Assembly (NCBI GenBank): GCA_016932015.1
Contig: JAFGDQ010000018.1
Coordinates: 1 to 54,169, forward strand
Origin: Spirochaetota bacterium
Lineage (GTDB): Bacteria > Spirochaetota > UBA4802 > JAFGDQ01
DNA length: 54,169 nt
Reading direction: 5' to 3'
The position numbers were made by a program, and so were the translations under genes. The notes under the pieces are model-generated. The model was not told the origin of the DNA, did not search any database, and saw nothing but the letters and a program-made list of their open reading frames with translations. Shown here piece by piece: positions 33,061 through 41,609 of the stretch. Within the stretch, counting starts at the first letter, position 1, and each line of letters starts with the position of its first letter.

Positions 33061-33127
33061 CAATTAAATAATAGACAATCTGCCGGAATCTCAAAGGCTA
33101 CTGGCATCAAATTTAAATTAAACAATG

Positions 33128-33184
33128 GTAACTATTCATCTGTTATCTATATTATGCGTAAAAACTGCTTCGCAAGAAGGAATA
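33128..33184. repeat. Diverged dispersed repeat, copy B
   Basis: Aligns with 21819-21874. The flanks add an inverted pair, AACTATTC (33130-33137) and GAATAGTT (33188-33195), which suggests a miniature element about 66 bases long. Confidence 0.55.
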
Positions 33185-33217
33185 GCCGAATAGTTTCAAA
33201 CAATGTTTTTAAATTAT

Positions 33218-33415
33218 TTAAACTTTAACAATAGCCCTTACGGGACAAAAGTATTCCTGCCTGTTAAAACAGGTACCGCAACCTGTACACTTATCCTGAT
33301 CAATGCTGAATACTTTATTAATCTGTACAATTGCGCCTTCAGGGCAAACGCCGCTCATAAGACATCCGAAGCATTGAATACATTTATTACTTATTTGATA
33401 TATCATACAACTCAT
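33218..33415 (-). CDS. 2[4Fe-4S] ferredoxin with an enlarged second motif
   Basis: The 65-residue protein is a small electron carrier. Cluster motif 1 is C12-x2-C15-x2-C18-x5-C24-P, and motif 2 is C43-x2-C46-x2-C49-x7-C57-P. Ordinary bacterial ferredoxins have x3 before the last Cys in each, so both loops are enlarged. A relative at 38094 shares the enlarged second loop. It is the last gene of a seven-gene leftward operon, 22 bases after the bicupin gene. An alternative ATG at residue 4 has a slightly better ribosome site. Its redox partner is unknown, but context points to the operon's cupins. Confidence 0.85.
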   Translation of the reverse strand: MSCMIYQISNKCIQCFGCLMSGVCPEGAIVQINKVFSIDQDKCTGCGTCFNRQEYFCPVRAIVKV

Positions 33416-33437
33416 CCGTCAGAGAAAAGAAAAAATA

Positions 33438-34361
33438 TCAACGCAGGTCATCCCGCGCAGTTTCCTCTCCGCCTGAATAAACATCACCGCCCTGCCCCCA
33501 CGGTCTAAGTACCATAAACATCCAGGGCTTGCTCTGTTTCAGAACTCTTACAGGGCAGTGCGGGAATCCCTTTGGCTGTATGGCTATTGTCGGCTGAGTC
33601 ACAAGATGCGTTTCCATTTCCTCGCCCATGCATATTTCAACTTCTGCCGGAAATTCGTTCAGATTATCACAGTCACAGCCCGTAAACACAAGAAACTCAG
33701 TATAAGGATGCACATGCGGTTTATCCGGAAACGGAGTGAATCTGTATGGAGCTTTTTTCATGCTTTCATAGGACATGTTGAAATCAAAGCCTACACCGTC
33801 TATATCGGTAATATGTCCGCCGTTTGTATCTGGGTTTTCCGGCCCGTAATGCCACGGCCCGTTACGTTTGAAAGCACATTCCTTAATATATTTACTGTAT
33901 GTCCCGAACAGCCATGGAGAATACGGGCCGACAGGCTTATCTTCAAGCACAGTTTTTGATTTCACTTCAGCAGTCATTGAGAGCGTCATAAGAATAAACC
34001 TTTTATCCACAGGACCTACTGTGACAGGAAAATGCGGCATCCCCTTTGGAATGGAAACCGCGGTTGCTGTTGTTATTCTTGTCCTTTCTTTTTCATCACC
34101 GAGGCAGAATTCAACCTGTCCCCCAAGCAGTCCTATATCATCTGTATCTGTTCCGATCCAGATCATCATCTGATCATAGTCACATACCTGAGTCTGTTCA
34201 GGCTGAAGAATGCCTGAGTTATAAAAAGTACCTATTTTCACATTAAAATCATATCCGAAAAAATCCTTGCCCATCTCAGTCCCCTGCCTGAAATTTCCCT
34301 GACCGTAATCCTTAAACGGAGGAATAGGTTTAATCCAGTGCCCATACTTGGTCTTTGCCAT
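33438..34361 (-). CDS. Bicupin protein with one degenerate metal site
   Basis: The 307-residue cytoplasmic protein contains two cupin-like domains. The second (about residues 190-290) has the metal ligands KPHVHPYTEFLVF and GFPHCPV, a His-x-His, Glu, His set. The first keeps the fold signature (IWIGTDTDDIGLLGGQVEFC, IPKGMPHFPV) but replaces the HxH/E ligands with Gln and Cys in TQVCDYDQMM. Both domains resemble the single cupin at 38404. It may bind or transform a substrate brought in by the adjacent transporter. AGAGGAT precedes the ATG. I do not recognise a named enzyme. Confidence 0.75.
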   Translation of the reverse strand: MAKTKYGHWIKPIPPFKDYGQGNFRQGTEMGKDFFGYDFNVKIGTFYNSGILQPEQTQVCDYDQMMIWIGTDTDDIGLLGGQVEFCLGDEKERTRITTATAVSIPKGMPHFPVTVGPVDKRFILMTLSMTAEVKSKTVLEDKPVGPYSPWLFGTYSKYIKECAFKRNGPWHYGPENPDTNGGHITDIDGVGFDFNMSYESMKKAPYRFTPFPDKPHVHPYTEFLVFTGCDCDNLNEFPAEVEICMGEEMETHLVTQPTIAIQPKGFPHCPVRVLKQSKPWMFMVLRPWGQGGDVYSGGEETARDDLR

Positions 34362-34496
34362 TTACTTATCCTCTTTATTAATAATATTGTTAAAAAATAT
34401 ACAACCTCAAACCGGCATATCTGCATCTCATTACATTTCAAATATACTAAGCATGCCCGGCATATTTTGACAGGCATACTTTGACAGCTTCCCTGT

Positions 34497-35819
34497 TTAA
34501 TCGTGCCCCTTGATTCCAAGATCCGAGAACTTAAGGAATGAGGGCTCTTTCGGGAAATTCGGATAACCATGTTTCTCCCAGTATTTTTTATATACATCAA
34601 CCAGGTTGTAGGATAAAACGGAAGCAAGGTAATGATCCTTTACTGTAACAACTCTGAACGGTATTTCCTCCCCGTCTTTCACAACTACGACACATTCACT
34701 TGACTTACCGGATACTGTTCTAAGGTTATTGGCTTCCGGCCTTGCAAACATCTGGCACCAGCCGCTTAGTGTCATAAAAGGATGATCCATTTTATCAAGG
34801 TATGCTTTAAGCACATCTACATCAGTGCTTTGGGTATGCTCAACCGCGTCTTTTAAAAGGAACCAGTAATTCAGCCATACGCAGCCTGAAGAACGGAATT
34901 CACCGTATTCTTCAATATATTCATCTACAAGTTCCAGTATCTCCTTGTCTTTAACAAACTGTCTGGGGTCTCCGGAATAATACTGCCAGCCTTCCAGGAA
35001 TTCTTTTCCGCAGCTTTTTTTGATATTATCGAACAGGTCCTTGTCCATGTTGGACGGGAGAATAATACCTTTGTAGCCGGCGTTATACAAAGCGACATAT
35101 AACTGAAGATTTCCCGCGAAGTTGCAGTCTATCAGATCAGGATTCATGCTCATTATTTTCGTGGCAATCGGCGCATAGTCCGTAGTATCAACCGCATAAT
35201 AAACTGATCCGAGTTTTTTAGTCTTCTTTTTGCTTACAAGATCCCATGTACTTGCGCACAAACCATCCGCCCAGTGTCCCATTTCATTATCCTGCTTTAC
35301 AGACACATAGCTCTTTACACCTTTATTAACAAATTCACTGTACATAACATACATCAGTCCACGCGCAAAAAATAATCCGTTAGGCGTATAGTAATATTTT
35401 ATCTTGGGATCAGCGCTGAAATTTGTAACATCAACAGCAAGGCAGAGAACTTTATTCGGCTCCGTCACACTGGTCGTGACTCCCGAACTGCCTGTAGGAT
35501 CTCCGAGGATTATTTTAACTCCGTCCTCCATGACAAGCTTCTCAAGATTGTTTTTCGCCTTAACAGGGTCACCCTGAGTGTCATAAATGATCATATCAAT
35601 CATATACTTCTTGCCACCGATTTCCCAGCCGCCGTTTTCATTGACCAGCCTGGCAAGAAGTTTAAGCCATTTGCTCTGCTCTAAATTCATGATTGGCTCA
35701 TTCAAAGCAAAACTTGCACCTATTTTCAGTACATTCTCCGGAGCTTTTTTGGAACATCCGCTGAATACAAAAAAACAAACCATAACAATCATTGTAAAAC
35801 AGGAAATAACCTTCTTCAT
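34497..35819 (-). CDS. Branched-chain-amino-acid-type ABC transporter receptor lipoprotein
   Basis: The 440-residue periplasmic receptor has a lipoprotein signal with lipobox FSGC22. A type I periplasmic-binding fold of the LivK/Peripla_BP_6 group follows: VLKIGASFALNEPIM, GDPVKAKNNLEKLVMEDGVKIILGDPTGSSG, then YAPIATKIMSMNPDLIDCN. In this family ligands range from amino acids to aromatic acids and amides, so the name does not fix the substrate. It is encoded between LivM and the bicupin in the same operon. GGGGGT precedes the ATG. Confidence 0.9.
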   Translation of the reverse strand: MKKVISCFTMIVMVCFFVFSGCSKKAPENVLKIGASFALNEPIMNLEQSKWLKLLARLVNENGGWEIGGKKYMIDMIIYDTQGDPVKAKNNLEKLVMEDGVKIILGDPTGSSGVTTSVTEPNKVLCLAVDVTNFSADPKIKYYYTPNGLFFARGLMYVMYSEFVNKGVKSYVSVKQDNEMGHWADGLCASTWDLVSKKKTKKLGSVYYAVDTTDYAPIATKIMSMNPDLIDCNFAGNLQLYVALYNAGYKGIILPSNMDKDLFDNIKKSCGKEFLEGWQYYSGDPRQFVKDKEILELVDEYIEEYGEFRSSGCVWLNYWFLLKDAVEHTQSTDVDVLKAYLDKMDHPFMTLSGWCQMFARPEANNLRTVSGKSSECVVVVKDGEEIPFRVVTVKDHYLASVLSYNLVDVYKKYWEKHGYPNFPKEPSFLKFSDLGIKGHD

Positions 35820-36054
35820 TTTTTTACCCCCGACTAATTGTTATTATTTTATTAACTGAACAAAAAATTTTATTGTTTTGATTCACCTCCCTGATAAACT
35901 GAAAAAATGATAATTAAAAATTTTCATTACTTCCGTATGCAGACCCGGAGCTGTGTATAACCCCGCCCTGATACCTTTCGCAAAATTTAACGAAGCCGTA
36001 CCAATACTCCTTTCGAATCAACTTTTTAATTTTCAAAGAGCGCTTTAATTCCGG

Positions 36055-37020
36055 CTAACGCAGTACTTCAGGGTACCATTTCCGCCTTACAAGCCATGTT
36101 TTTGCCTTCAGATTGAACCATCCTAAAATCCCCATAGGCAGGAACATAAGAATAAGTATAACTATTATTGACGTAACAATTGACTGGTACTCTCTTGTGA
36201 AACGGAAATACTCCGGCATAAAATTTACAATCAAAGCGCCGAATATGGGCCCTGCTATGCTGTAGGAGAATCCGCCGACTATAAGATAAATCAATATGAA
36301 CAATCCTGCCTGGAAGCTGAATATGGCAGGCATTACTGCTCTGTAATATCCGACAAAAAAACTGCCGGCTAAAGCGATAAAAAAATTGCCTATCAGTACA
36401 TTAACCATTCTGTATTTCACGACATTGATGCCTATTGAGCTGGACAGCTTCAGGCTTGATCCGATTGCATTCCACGCACGGCCTGTTTTTGATGTATACA
36501 GCAGATAATATACAACAATATTAAATACTAAAAGGGCAAGGCAGAGATAATATAATTCAGTTTTAGTTACCAGTTCATGCGAGCCTATCATCGGAGCAGG
36601 CAGCCCGGTAATTCCGCCCCAGCCTCCAAGAACCGGCACTGACCCGAAAACCTGATAAAACGCTATTGACAATATCATACAGAAAACGAAAAAAGCCATC
36701 ATCCCCCGCGGCAGGCATATTGAAAAAAAGAACAAGCCTGCTATCACAGCCAGTACCGGCCCGATCAATGCGGTCAGCCAGAAAGATACCCCGGCTTTCA
36801 TTAGAACAGCACTGGTATAGGCTCCGAATCCCCACCACGCCGCAATATCCATTCTCGGCAAACCTACTTTCATACTTAAAGCGAACGCCAGCCCCAATAT
36901 GGAATAAATAATTGTTGTAATCCCGATCTGTACCGTAAACTGGCTTACAAGAAATGGAAACGCCAGCAGTATCAGGACAACAAACACGGGCAGTATTCTT
37001 TTCTTTTTCCAGGTCATCAT
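36055..37020 (-). CDS. LivM-type ABC transporter permease
   Basis: The 321-residue integral membrane permease has about nine helices and the LivM signature: a first helix block, YSILGLAFALSMKVGLPRMDIAAWWGFGAYTSA, then GGWGGITGLPAP and AGSFFVGYYRAVMPAIFSFQAG. Helix-rich C-terminal turns end in MGILGWFNLKAK. It forms the inner-membrane channel with LivH. The start has AGGAGACAA immediately upstream, with a second ATG next. The gap to LivH is 17 bases, so they are co-translated. Confidence 0.9.
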   Translation of the reverse strand: MMTWKKKRILPVFVVLILLAFPFLVSQFTVQIGITTIIYSILGLAFALSMKVGLPRMDIAAWWGFGAYTSAVLMKAGVSFWLTALIGPVLAVIAGLFFFSICLPRGMMAFFVFCMILSIAFYQVFGSVPVLGGWGGITGLPAPMIGSHELVTKTELYYLCLALLVFNIVVYYLLYTSKTGRAWNAIGSSLKLSSSIGINVVKYRMVNVLIGNFFIALAGSFFVGYYRAVMPAIFSFQAGLFILIYLIVGGFSYSIAGPIFGALIVNFMPEYFRFTREYQSIVTSIIVILILMFLPMGILGWFNLKAKTWLVRRKWYPEVLR

Positions 37021-37037
37021 TTGTCTCCTGTCCTTTT

Positions 37038-37913
37038 CTATTCCCCTGGAATCGGCATGGGTTTACCGAGCAATCCTCCGGGCCTGAAATAAATCAAAAT
37101 TCCAACAAATACAAGAATTGCCAGAATATTGAAATAACCCACAAACTGAAAAGCTACACTCTCTACAATCCCAATCAGGAAACCGGCAATAAGCGCGCCA
37201 GACATACTGCCCATTCCTCCGAGCATCAGCACCAGAAGAGCTCTGAGGAAAACATTAGGCCCCATCATAAGATAAGCTCCGGTTACAGGCAGTATTATGG
37301 AACCTGCGATTCCGCTTAGTCCGCAGCCTACAGCCATTGTAACCCAGAATATTTTTCTTGTATTTATTCCCTGAAGTTTGGCTACTTCCATGTTTTCTGC
37401 AGATGCCAGCATAGCAGTTCCGATTTTGGTTTTCATGAAAAAATGCAGCAATACCATAATAATTATTGCACATCCGATTACAACCATCTTGCCTGTACTG
37501 ATTGTAACCTCACCGACAACCAGCTTTCCCGAAAAAATCGGTGCCAACACCTGATCTTTGCTTGCAAAGGTAAAAATGGAAACCTGATTGATTATATTGG
37601 CAAACAATACGCTTACAAGCATTGTCGCAAAAAAACCCTGCGACATGGTCTTTTGAATTATGCCGAAGAAGAACAGAACTCCCAGCAGCCCCATGCAGAA
37701 TAAAGATGCCAGAATAGCTACAGGATACGGCATACCCATCGCCTCAACAGCTGCGAAAGTAATAAATGCCCCCAGCATATAAAACTGGCCCTGGGCAAAG
37801 TTGAATATTTTTATTACACCCAGGGTCAATGTTAAACCGGAGGCTACCAGAGCATACATCCCGCCGCTCATTAATCCGTTAACAATAAGCTGAAAAAAAA
37901 GAGTAAGGCTCAT
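37038..37913 (-). CDS. LivH-type ABC transporter permease
   Basis: The 291-residue permease begins MSLTLFFQLIVNGLMSGGMYALVASGLTLTLGVIK, a clear LivH N terminus. It also has FNFAQGQFYMLGAF, IGTAMLASAENMEVAKLQGIN (the coupling loop for the ATPase) and LGGMGSMSGALIAGFLIG. I used the ATG at 37913 because GGGGGA lies upstream; the frame opens five codons earlier. The coupling loop implies partner ATPases (LivG/LivF type), yet none is encoded in this window. Confidence 0.9.
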   Translation of the reverse strand: MSLTLFFQLIVNGLMSGGMYALVASGLTLTLGVIKIFNFAQGQFYMLGAFITFAAVEAMGMPYPVAILASLFCMGLLGVLFFFGIIQKTMSQGFFATMLVSVLFANIINQVSIFTFASKDQVLAPIFSGKLVVGEVTISTGKMVVIGCAIIIMVLLHFFMKTKIGTAMLASAENMEVAKLQGINTRKIFWVTMAVGCGLSGIAGSIILPVTGAYLMMGPNVFLRALLVLMLGGMGSMSGALIAGFLIGIVESVAFQFVGYFNILAILVFVGILIYFRPGGLLGKPMPIPGE

Positions 37914-38093
37914 GCAGTTTTCCCCCATTTATGATTGCCGGGAAAGTTATCTGATACCCCTATCCTGTCTGTAATCCCGGTTTTTTAACGTCAAATTTTC
38001 CTGAAAATTTATACTCCTGATTTTTTGTTTTAATTTTTACGGATTAAATGAAAATTTTACAAATAATAAACGGCTTTGACCCGACATCACCAT

Positions 38094-38339
38094 TCATTCA
38101 ACAATCGGATATACATATCCCTCTTCATTAACCTGGGCAATAGCTTTAGCCGGACACCACCATTCATAAGATACGCATGTACCGCACTCAGTACATTTAT
38201 CATTGTCAATTCTTACTGTATAAAGTATCAAGCCGTCGCTTTCCGTTACTTTATTATCCACTACAATAGCTCCTTCCGGACACTCACTAATACAGATTCC
38301 GCATTTTAAACATTTTTCGGTATCTATTTTATAAGGCAT
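38094..38339 (-). CDS. 2[4Fe-4S] ferredoxin, operon member
   Basis: The 81-residue ferredoxin starts MPYKIDTEKC, with GGAGG five bases before this ATG. An in-frame TTG four codons upstream is rejected. Motif 1 is ordinary (C10-x2-C13-x2-C16-x3-C20-P). Motif 2 is C49-x2-C52-x2-C55-x6-C62-P, enlarged as in the other ferredoxin of the operon. It is the second gene, 64 bases after the first cupin gene and 180 before LivH. A shared electron-transfer role for the two ferredoxins is inferred. Confidence 0.88.
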   Translation of the reverse strand: MPYKIDTEKCLKCGICISECPEGAIVVDNKVTESDGLILYTVRIDNDKCTECGTCVSYEWWCPAKAIAQVNEEGYVYPIVE

Positions 38340-38403
38340 AAAAACCTCCAATATCTGCTTTTTTACTGCGTAATTAACTTTTAAAAATATACATAATCAC
38401 TTC

Positions 38404-38910
38404 TTAATCATAACCTTCATCCACCCACATATTCTCCCAGTCCATTTTTTCCCTGACTGCTTTTGGCAATAATTGTCTGTATGATTTCTCTGTATGCACA
38501 GGTCCCTGGTTTATTTCCATAAATATAAATGGCCTGTCAATTCTTAGCGGTTTCCAGGGCGAATGAATAAAATTGGGCGGTATCCATATAACCGTTGTCC
38601 TGTTGAACACATGTCTCTCCAGTTCCGGCCCCATATACATTTCAATCTCAGCACCCAGATCCATAGGATCGTCAGGATTTGTACCTATATGGATCAGTAA
38701 TTCGGCAGACTTATGTATGTGCGGCGGATGTCCGGTTAAAGGCTCTTTGCCAAACATATCGCCAAATCCCGGTTTTACCCAGTGAATTAAATAAAAATGA
38801 CAGCCTTCAGCAATATGATTATCCATCCTGACCATTACCGGCCTCATATCTTCCGGCCATTCGTTAGGATCGAACTCAATAAAATACTTGTCATACTTGC
38901 CTTCACTCAT
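38404..38910 (-). CDS. Single-domain cupin-like protein, first gene of the cupin/Liv operon
   Basis: The 168-residue protein has one cupin barrel with ligands PPHIHKSAELLIH and NFIHSPWKPL, giving His-x-His, Glu and a distal His. It is related to both domains of the bicupin at 33438: each has the block IGT-x-x-DD...GAEIEMYMG-like and a Pro-rich loop before the distal His. It is cytoplasmic and its reaction is unknown; dioxygenase, isomerase or ligand-binding roles are all possible. AAAGGAGG precedes the ATG. A candidate FadR-type operator lies 75-85 bases upstream. Confidence 0.8.
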   Translation of the reverse strand: MSEGKYDKYFIEFDPNEWPEDMRPVMVRMDNHIAEGCHFYLIHWVKPGFGDMFGKEPLTGHPPHIHKSAELLIHIGTNPDDPMDLGAEIEMYMGPELERHVFNRTTVIWIPPNFIHSPWKPLRIDRPFIFMEINQGPVHTEKSYRQLLPKAVREKMDWENMWVDEGYD

Positions 38911-38971
38911 CTGATATTTCCCCTCCTTTAATTTAGCAAATTGCTCCTGATTTACAGAAGACTTGTTTTAT

Positions 38972-39000
38972 GTTAAAAGTATTAAGGTAATACCATTAAC
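38972..39000. promoter_or_regulatory. Candidate GntR/FCD operator before the cupin operon
   Basis: GTTAAAAGTATTA and TAATACCATTAAC are inverted repeats (11 of 13 matching) around AGG. The centre, AGGTAATACCA (38985-38995), matches 10 of 11 positions of the FadR-family pattern TGGT-N3-ACCA. It lies between the cupin gene and the GntR gene. Confidence 0.6.
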
Positions 39001-39166
39001 AGCATAAAAACACCCCCATCTTAATATTTAGAAAAAACCCGATAAACAAAAATTCTCTAAATAAAAAACTATTATTCGAAACGGTTGACATAACAACCAG
39101 GTATGGATGAATTGAAAATATGATAAGTAAATGAAGGTTTGGAACGATTTTCTTACGCTATGGAAT

Positions 39167-39913
39167 TTAACAGGAACTACTATTAACTGCTTTAACATAC
39201 TCAGCAGAAGAGCTGATATGGTCTTTAATCAATGTTTTAGCAAGTTCCAAATCTTTTTTCCTGATTGCTTTTAAAATCTCTTTATGCTGATCCAGATGTC
39301 TGAAGTACTCTTTTGAATCAGGTAAATATTTTACTCCACCTGTTGAATAGTACTCTGTTATTGCCATCATAATGTATTTTAACAGCCTGTTTTGTGACAA
39401 TTCAGCCAGCAAAACATGGAAAATACCCAGTTCCGCATCAGAAAATTCCGGTTTTTCATTATTTTGACGTGTATTGTAGTCTTTTTCACAATTTATAATA
39501 TTTTGTTCTATATCAGTCAATTGCTTTTCTGTAAACGAATTAATTCCCCGTTCAATAATAATTGTTTCAATAAGTATTCTGGCTTCTACTATTTCCTGAA
39601 ATGTAATATTACCGACACTTATTAATCCCAGAATGGATTTGGTCATTCCGGAAGAGTCCAGTTCTCTTATAAATATTCCGCCCTCTGAGCCCTTTTTAAT
39701 AGTAATATAGCCCGATTCCTCCAGTATGCGAAGAGCCTCGCGGACAGACATTCTTCCGGTATTAAACTGTATCGCGAGCTCTCTTTCGGAGGGCAGCCTG
39801 TCATGCGGTTTTAATGCTTTGGAATATATCAGATCTTTAATTTGATTCGCAATATCTTCAAAAGTCCTTCTTGAATTAACCGGCTTAAAGATCAGCCTCC
39901 CTTTCCCACTCAT
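39167..39913 (-). CDS. GntR-family regulator, FadR/FCD subfamily
   Basis: The 248-residue regulator has an N-terminal winged helix (about residues 15-82; RLPSERELAIQFNTGRMSVREALRILEESGYITIKKGSEGG). A helical FCD ligand domain follows, in which Asp and His residues in FSDAELGIFHVLLAEL and a later FRHLDQHKEIL suggest the usual metal site. FCD regulators commonly respond to carboxylic acids. It sits upstream of the cupin/Liv operon on the same strand and is its probable controller. CAGGAAT precedes the ATG. Confidence 0.92.
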   Translation of the reverse strand: MSGKGRLIFKPVNSRRTFEDIANQIKDLIYSKALKPHDRLPSERELAIQFNTGRMSVREALRILEESGYITIKKGSEGGIFIRELDSSGMTKSILGLISVGNITFQEIVEARILIETIIIERGINSFTEKQLTDIEQNIINCEKDYNTRQNNEKPEFSDAELGIFHVLLAELSQNRLLKYIMMAITEYYSTGGVKYLPDSKEYFRHLDQHKEILKAIRKKDLELAKTLIKDHISSSAEYVKAVNSSSC

Positions 39914-40130
39914 GGCTATTCCTGTAATATATTTATATGTTTTTCAAAAAACTGTATTTATTAGTTCTAACATTGTATAATAATGTCATTAAAATTTCCA
40001 CTAAAATACAATTTCCCGGTTAATTATTAATAATAAAAAATATTGGCACTGTCCGGACTTTTCCTTTTACAGTGGAAAAAACTACAGCCTGTTACCTGTG
40101 TATCCTTTCAGTTTAGAACACAGCAATTTT

Positions 40131-40859
40131 TTATTCCTCAAGTCCTGACTGAATTACCTCTTTGACTTTTTCAGTCAGCCCCGAAAGATTATTCTTATAA
40201 TCACTAATATCAATCGGCTTATGAATAACCATTTTCGCTTTTCCCGGAAAAAGATTCAAAGTTTTGGCAGGCAGGATTTTATTTGTGCCGCTGATCGTAA
40301 CCGGAAGAATCGGAAGCTCAAAATCCAGGGCTGTTCTGAAAGCCCCCTTTTTAAATGTCCGTAATTTCCCGTCTTTGCTGCGGCTGCCTTCCGGAAAAAT
40401 CATCATTGATGTGCCGTTTACAAGTATCTTTTTCGCTGCTTTTAATGAGTCGATAGCTGCGATATGATTTGACCTGTCAATAAAAATATGGCCTAACTTT
40501 TCACACGAAAATCCAAGTACCGGAATTTTTCTCAATTCCATCTTCATTACCCATTTTATGTCAATACCGAGGAAGCCGTAAACAACAAGAATATCAAAAT
40601 GGCTCTGATGATTGGAAGCAATTATATATGACTGTTTTCTATCTATATTCTTTTTGCCTTTAACCTTTACAAACATCGGAGCAAGATAGGCATTGAGCCT
40701 TGCCCAGCTTACACCTCCGAGAAGACTGCCTTTTTTAGCACCCAGAATAAACGCGAAAATAACCGCAGCTGTACCCAGAATAATTGTTGAAAGAACCAGA
40801 ACCGGAAGAAAAATAATCCACTTATATGGCTGATACAGAATCCATAATATTTTTTTCAA
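40131..40859 (-). CDS. plsC: 1-acylglycerol-3-phosphate acyltransferase (PlsC family)
   Basis: The 242-residue inner-membrane acyltransferase has an N-terminal membrane segment (IIFLPVLVLSTIILGTAAVIFAF), motif I NHQSHFD, motif II near VMKMELRKIPVLGF and motif III FPEGSRSKDGKLRTFKKGAF. It acylates lysophosphatidic acid to phosphatidic acid. The start codon is TTG with GGAGA 7 bases upstream. The gene stands alone; a PlsB-like enzyme, which would provide its substrate, is encoded 10 kb away at 50218. Confidence 0.93.
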   Translation of the reverse strand: MKKILWILYQPYKWIIFLPVLVLSTIILGTAAVIFAFILGAKKGSLLGGVSWARLNAYLAPMFVKVKGKKNIDRKQSYIIASNHQSHFDILVVYGFLGIDIKWVMKMELRKIPVLGFSCEKLGHIFIDRSNHIAAIDSLKAAKKILVNGTSMMIFPEGSRSKDGKLRTFKKGAFRTALDFELPILPVTISGTNKILPAKTLNLFPGKAKMVIHKPIDISDYKNNLSGLTEKVKEVIQSGLEE

Positions 40860-41146
40860 AATAAATCTCCGTTATCCACAATTTATTGTAGCACAAAATA
40901 AATAAATATATTATCCTGCTGGAATAAAACATAAGTATCCACGGCTCTGTTTTATGTCAAGATATTAGCTGAATTTACCATCTGTGTATTGCCGGCGATA
41001 TATTTATAATTTTATTCATATTGTTATAATATTTTATTTTAAATTATTGTTTACATCTTATTTTCATTTTACAAATTTGTCTGCTATAAATTTGGCCGGA
41101 GTAAAATATACCAGGGTTAAATTCTCTTGGAAAAGGATCGAAAAAC

Positions 41147-41587
41147 ATGAATAGAAAACAAATTGCATCAGAAAAATTCACAAGCGGATATAACTGCGCA
41201 CAGTCCGTACTTTACGCATTTTGCGATCATTTTAATCTGGACAAAGACACGGCGCTTAAAATAGCCTGCGGTTTCGGAGCAGGCATGGGAAGGACACAAA
41301 GCAATTGCGGCGCCGTTGTAGGCGGAATAATGGTGCTGAACCTGATATACGGAAGAGGCGAAAATGATGACCGCGAAGTTATGATGGATAACTATGAAAA
41401 GGTAAGGGAACTGCTGGAACTTTTTAAAAAAAAATTCAGCACTTATAACTGCAGGGGCCTGCTCAGCAACTGCGATCTTATGACAGAAGAAGGGCAGAAA
41501 TATTATCAGGAAAATGACCTCAGAAACAAAGTCTGCACGTCATGTGTTGAAACTGTTATTGAATTGATTGAGAAAAATTTCCTGTAA
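41147..41587 (+). CDS. C_GCAxxG_C_C-family redox-active protein
   Basis: The 146-residue protein has the diagnostic pattern: YNCAQSVLYAF, ACGFGAGMGRTQSNCGAVVGGIM (with the spaced cysteines), then TYNCRGLLSNCDL and a final KVCTSCVE. Family members occur in anaerobes and are thought to bind a metal or cluster, but a function has not been established. AAAAGGATCG precedes the ATG. The aminotransferase gene starts 22 bases after the stop, so they are probably co-transcribed. Confidence 0.9.
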   Translation: MNRKQIASEKFTSGYNCAQSVLYAFCDHFNLDKDTALKIACGFGAGMGRTQSNCGAVVGGIMVLNLIYGRGENDDREVMMDNYEKVRELLELFKKKFSTYNCRGLLSNCDLMTEEGQKYYQENDLRNKVCTSCVETVIELIEKNFL

Positions 41588-41609
41588 ATTACATAAAAGG
41601 AGGAGTTCA

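Larger units (their letters stand above)
32587..33217. other. Non-coding interval upstream of the CoA-transferase operon
   Basis: About 630 bases, very AT-rich. It holds a near-palindrome at 32679-32708 that may be an operator for the leftward operon, and a 10-bp hairpin at 33032-33060. Copy B of the dispersed repeat (33128-33184) lies next to the ferredoxin gene. No gene is supported. Confidence 0.55.
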
